Below are positions 6,431-8,992 of a stretch of DNA of 8,992 nt, piece by piece. This stretch comes from JBGOUJ01 sp041477005 (lineage in GTDB: Bacteria > Acidobacteriota > Terriglobia > Bryobacterales > JACQDG01). The position numbers and the translations under genes are program-made. The stretch covers positions 1 through 8,992 of the forward strand of contig JBGOUJ010000309.1 in NCBI GenBank assembly GCA_041477005.1, in the 5' to 3' direction. The stretch's first letter is position 1; every line of letters begins with the position of its first letter. The notes under the pieces are model-generated. The model made no database searches and had not been told where the DNA came from. It was given only the letters and a program-made list of their open reading frames with translations.

Positions 6431-8044
6431 ATGCGCAGGTTCATACTAGCCCTCCTGCTGGCGGTCCTTCCCGGCTGCCAGAAAGCTCCGCCATCGGAGC
6501 CGGATTTCTCCGCCGCCCGCATCGCCGCCCACGTCCGCTTCTTGTCGGACGACCTGCTCGAAGGCCGCGGCGTCTCGACCCGCGGCGAAGGCCTGGCCAC
6601 GCTCTACATCGCCACCCAATTCGCCGAGTACGGCCTCGAGCCGGCCGGCGACAACGGCACTTACTATCAACGCGTCCCACTGGTCGGCGTCCAGACCAAC
6701 CCCGCCTCGACCATGACCTGGGACAATCACTCGCTCAAGTTCGCCGACGAATATATCGGCGTCAACCAGCGCCAGCAGCCCGAGGCCGTCTTGGACGCCC
6801 CCGCTGTCTTCGTCGGCCACGGCATCGTCGCTCCCGAGTTCCAGTGGGACGACTACAAAGGCGTCGACGTGAAGGGCAAATTCGTAGTCCTGTTTACCAA
6901 CGAGCCCGATTCGACCGACCCCAAGTTCTTCGGCGGCCCCGCCCTCACCTATTACGGCCGCTGGACGTACAAGTACGAGCAGGCCACCCGCCAGGGCGCT
7001 CTCGGCTGCCTCATCGTCCACACCGACAAGACCGCTGGGTACGGCTGGCAGGTAGTTCGCAACTCCTGGTCGGGCAAGCAGCCGTTCGTCAAGCTCGGCC
7101 CGGGCGAGCCGGCTCTCGCCTTCGCCGGCTGGGTCACCGAGGCCGCCGGCAACCAGATCTTCGCCAAGCTCGGAAAAACGGCCGCCCAAATGCTCGAAGC
7201 CGCCAATCACCGGGACTTCCAGCCCATCCCGCTCCCCATTCGCCTTCGCGGCCGCATCCACAGCGATCTCTCGCAGACCGACACGCGCAACGTAGTCGCC
7301 CGCCTCCCCGGCGCCAACCCCCAGCGCCAGGACGAGGCCGTTCTCTACACCGCCCACTGGGACCACCTCGGCGTCGGCATCCCCGTCAACGGCGACGCCA
7401 TCTACAACGGCGCCGTCGACAACGCCACCGGCTGCGGCATCCTGCTGGAAACCGCTCGCGCTTTTTCGACCTTCAATCCCCGCCCCGACCGCACCCTTCT
7501 GTTCGCCGCCGTGGGGGCTGAAGAGGGCGGCCTGCGCGGCTCGGAGTACCTCGGCGAGCATCCTCCCATCCCCGCCGGCAAAATCGCCGCCGATCTGAAC
7601 TACGACGGCATCTTCCCCTTCGGCCGCACCACCGACATCACCCTGCCCGGCTACGAGCGCACCACCCTGCGCGATTTGGTCGAGCGAACCGCCCGGGATT
7701 TCAATCTCAAGATCAAGCCCGATCCCCGCCCCGAGCAGGGACACTACTATCGCTCCGACCACTTCAGCCTCGCCCGCGTCGGCGTCCCCGCTTTTTCCCT
7801 GGATATTGGAACGGATTTTATCGGCAAGCCCCCGGGCTGGGGCGCCAAAGCCTACGACGAATACAACGACAAGCACTACCACCAGCCGTCGGATCAGTTC
7901 GATCCGAGCTGGGATTTCTCCGGCTTGGCCGAGCTCGCCCGCTTCGGCTTCCGCCTGGGCGTCGGGATCGCAGGCCTCTCCCAGCTCCCAACCTGGCAGC
8001 CCGGCGACGAGTTCCTCCCGGCCCGCCAGAAGTCATGGCATTAA
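6431..8044 (+). CDS. M28-family zinc aminopeptidase, lipoprotein
   Basis: The product is 537 residues from ATG at 6431. This start places a canonical lipoprotein signal at the N-terminus (two Arg, hydrophobic run, 'LPGC' with Cys16), whereas an in-frame upstream start at 6383 would bury it. Residues about 25-90 are the 'HVRFLSDDLLEGRGVSTRGE' entry region common in these peptidases. About 120-220 hold a PA-like insertion ('VFVGHGIVAPEFQWDDYKGVDVKGK'). The catalytic domain shows the full M28 ligand set: His309-x-Asp311 ('HWDHLG'), Asp330 ('AVDNATG'), Glu364-Glu365 ('GAEEGG'), Asp392 ('NYDG') and His444 ('SDHFSL'). The enzyme would release N-terminal residues from peptides at the outer envelope. 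No Shine-Dalgarno precedes the ATG; TACCCT at 6417-6422 could be a -10 for a leaderless message. The VOC gene follows after 14 bases, so the two are probably cotranscribed. Confidence 0.92.
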   Translation: MRRFILALLLAVLPGCQKAPPSEPDFSAARIAAHVRFLSDDLLEGRGVSTRGEGLATLYIATQFAEYGLEPAGDNGTYYQRVPLVGVQTNPASTMTWDNHSLKFADEYIGVNQRQQPEAVLDAPAVFVGHGIVAPEFQWDDYKGVDVKGKFVVLFTNEPDSTDPKFFGGPALTYYGRWTYKYEQATRQGALGCLIVHTDKTAGYGWQVVRNSWSGKQPFVKLGPGEPALAFAGWVTEAAGNQIFAKLGKTAAQMLEAANHRDFQPIPLPIRLRGRIHSDLSQTDTRNVVARLPGANPQRQDEAVLYTAHWDHLGVGIPVNGDAIYNGAVDNATGCGILLETARAFSTFNPRPDRTLLFAAVGAEEGGLRGSEYLGEHPPIPAGKIAADLNYDGIFPFGRTTDITLPGYERTTLRDLVERTARDFNLKIKPDPRPEQGHYYRSDHFSLARVGVPAFSLDIGTDFIGKPPGWGAKAYDEYNDKHYHQPSDQFDPSWDFSGLAELARFGFRLGVGIAGLSQLPTWQPGDEFLPARQKSWH

Positions 8045-8048
8045 CTTC

Positions 8049-8053
8049 GGAGG
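8049..8053 (+). promoter_or_regulatory. Ribosome-binding site of the VOC gene
   Basis: GGAGG lies 5 bases before the ATG at 8059 and 4 bases after the M28 stop. It decides the start at 8059 against an in-frame ATG at 8035, which would overlap the peptidase gene and has no such site. Confidence 0.75.
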
Positions 8054-8058
8054 ACTGC

Positions 8059-8481
8059 ATGCCACCAGAGGATAAGCGCGGCCGCGTGATCGGGATCGGT
8101 GGAGTGTTCTTCAAGTCGGCGCGCCAGGACGGTCTGTCCTCCTGGTATGAACAGCACCTCGGCTTCCAGTGCAAGCTGGATCAGAGTGTTGTGTTCGAAT
8201 GGATCCAGCCCGAAAAGCCGGGCCTCCGGCATCGGACCGTATGGGCAATCTTCTCCGAAGAATCAAAGTACTTCGATCCGAGCAAAGCAAGCTTCATGAT
8301 CAACTACATCGTAGACGACCTGGATGCGATCCTGGAAAGGCTCAGAGCGGAAGGGGTTTCGATCGACCCGAATAGAGAAACCGACAGCGCCGGCCGGTTC
8401 GCCTGGATCTACGATTCCGACGGCAACAAGATCGAGTTGTGGGAGCCCGTCCGGACTCCGCCACCGAGTCCAGAAAGGTAG
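8059..8481 (+). CDS. VOC / glyoxalase-fold protein
   Basis: A 140-residue protein of the vicinal-oxygen-chelate superfamily, built as two beta-alpha-beta-beta-beta units. The first unit is 'GIGGVFFKSARQDGLSSWYEQHLGF' (about 12-36). The second is 'SFMINYIVDDLDAILERLRAEGV' (about 78-100) followed by 'GRFAWIYDSDGNKIELWEP' (112-130). Glu126 sits at the usual second-unit metal-ligand position. The first strand has Phe/Lys where many glyoxalases have a His ligand, so classical glyoxalase I activity is not assured; this subfamily is usually annotated only as 'VOC family'. It lies 14 bases after the peptidase stop with its own strong RBS, which suggests one transcript. No substrate can be assigned, and the pairing with a peptidase gives no clear functional link. 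Confidence 0.87.
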   Translation: MPPEDKRGRVIGIGGVFFKSARQDGLSSWYEQHLGFQCKLDQSVVFEWIQPEKPGLRHRTVWAIFSEESKYFDPSKASFMINYIVDDLDAILERLRAEGVSIDPNRETDSAGRFAWIYDSDGNKIELWEPVRTPPPSPER

Positions 8482-8485
8482 CGAC

Positions 8486-8504
8486 AAAAAGGGGTCTTCG
8501 CCCC
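8486..8504 (-). terminator. Short terminator-like hairpin, T-tract on the minus strand
   Basis: The minus strand reads GGGG-CGAAGA-CCCC followed by TTTTT, starting 4 bases past the VOC stop. For plus-strand transcripts the hairpin has no U tract, so it fits a transcript arriving from the right better. The 4-bp stem is short. It may still mark the end of the M28-VOC transcript. Confidence 0.35.
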
Positions 8505-8992
8505 ATGGAAGCGCTGCGCATAGCCACATACAACCCGGCGGTCTTCGGTGGAAATGCTGGGCACGCGCGGGAATGCATCTCTGGCGCTTCGCCAGTGCCT
8601 CGTACCACGACTGCATTTGTTGGCAAATTCTCAAGTGTTGCAATGAGCCTATTCGCGAAAAGCCGGGAATTACAGAAGATATCTTCTTCGTCGGGCGGCG
8701 GCCTGTGTTTCCGCAATGGTGCGGGCACCCGACCGAACGGGCGCCGCATCGCCTTTGGCGACGTGGCTTTGGCATACAATCCGATTGCCGGGCATGGGAT
8801 CCACGTCGCCCCTGCCGGCGATACGAGCGCTGCGGCTGCTGAGCGGTTGCCGGACGCTTGTGGAGCGCGCGCGCTGGCGCCACCTCCACTTCCTCGGCGC
8901 CCTGCCCCGGCGGCCCGCCGGGAACTCTCCCCCCTACCTGATTCCCTCCGATTTACTGGAAATCTTCTTTTATATCCGTGTGATCCGTGTGA
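8505..8992 (+). pseudogene. Possible remnant or fragment of an FAD-dependent oxidoreductase; region otherwise without a clear gene
   Basis: After the VOC stop there is no confident gene for 511 bases. One plus frame is open from ATG 8505 to the window edge (162 codons, no stop). It contains 'GRRIAFGDVALAYNPIAGHGIHVA' around residues 79-102 (given in two halves: GRRIAFGDVALA and YNPIAGHGIHVA). This resembles the 'GDAAxxxDPixGxGixxAL' flavin-binding motif of PHBH-like monooxygenases and tryptophan-halogenase-like proteins. What precedes and follows the motif does not look like a flavoprotein, there is no N-terminal Rossmann segment, no RBS is seen, and the tail is proline/arginine-rich. I therefore read it as a decayed fragment at best; a chance open frame in G+C-rich DNA is the alternative. 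Confidence 0.25.
8974..8991. repeat. Tandem 9-bp repeat at the right edge
   Basis: ATCCGTGTG occurs twice back to back (8974-8982 and 8983-8991), and the window ends one base later, so more units may follow. It lies after an A+T-rich stretch (8950-8976). Similar 'ATCCGTGTGATCCGTG' strings recur between genes in several environmental bacterial genomes as far as I recall; its role is unknown. Confidence 0.5.

Noticed and set aside
6446..7882. Long open frame (about 478 codons) on the minus strand opposite the M28 peptidase gene
   Set aside because: It is the mirror of a G+C-rich coding frame; its product is a low-complexity Gly/Ala/Val/Asp string with no domain, while the plus strand has all M28 metal ligands.
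8324..8842. Plus-strand open frame overlapping the VOC gene in another frame, and minus-strand frames at 8263-8889 and 8342-8779
   Set aside because: All overlap the well-supported VOC gene, lack an RBS and show no family features.

Overview
The window is G+C-rich (about 65-75% in most stretches). It carries a winged-helix/TolB-propeller one-component regulator, a dispersed repeat whose translations read 'RSLTVA' and 'PYGRGSE', and several exported proteins. In my experience this combination is typical of soil Acidobacteriota, especially Bryobacterales/Solibacter relatives. That assignment is inference from gene content, not from a marker gene.

Layout, left to right. (1) Positions 1-2590, minus strand: the first 863 codons of a very long exported, tail-fibre-like protein that runs off the left edge. 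It has a signal peptide, repeated 'GAGQ...LQEW' modules, a 'HAATHGAGGSDP' segment, a 'GDLGGTYPNP' segment and the start of a pectate-lyase-type beta-helix. Base composition drops sharply at the beta-helix. (2) Positions 2591-2898: a regulatory intergenic region. It holds a promoter candidate, a leader with three consecutive hairpins of which the last is a strong intrinsic terminator placed just before the ribosome-binding site, and one copy of the dispersed repeat. (3) Positions 2899-5193, minus strand: a membrane-anchored winged-helix regulator with a long TolB-like propeller. (4) A short divergent intergenic region with a perfectly abutting pair of 11-bp direct repeats, a candidate operator for that regulator. 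(5) Positions 5274-6224, plus strand: an exported, two-lobed retropepsin-like aspartic protease whose stop codon lies inside the second copy of the dispersed repeat. (6) Positions 6431-8044, plus strand: a lipoprotein M28 zinc aminopeptidase. Fourteen bases later comes a small VOC/glyoxalase-fold protein (8059-8481), probably cotranscribed with it. (7) Positions 8482-8992: no confident gene. There is a terminator-like hairpin that fits the minus strand, an open frame with a flavoprotein-like motif that may be a gene remnant, and a 9-bp tandem repeat at the right edge.

The genes look like envelope and nutrient-scavenging functions: surface or secreted beta-helix protein, periplasmic protease, lipoprotein peptidase, and a trans-membrane or membrane-tethered transcription factor. 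I saw no tRNA, rRNA, CRISPR array, transposase or integrase. The parts most worth following up are the attenuator-like leader and the compositionally chimeric tail-fibre-like gene.
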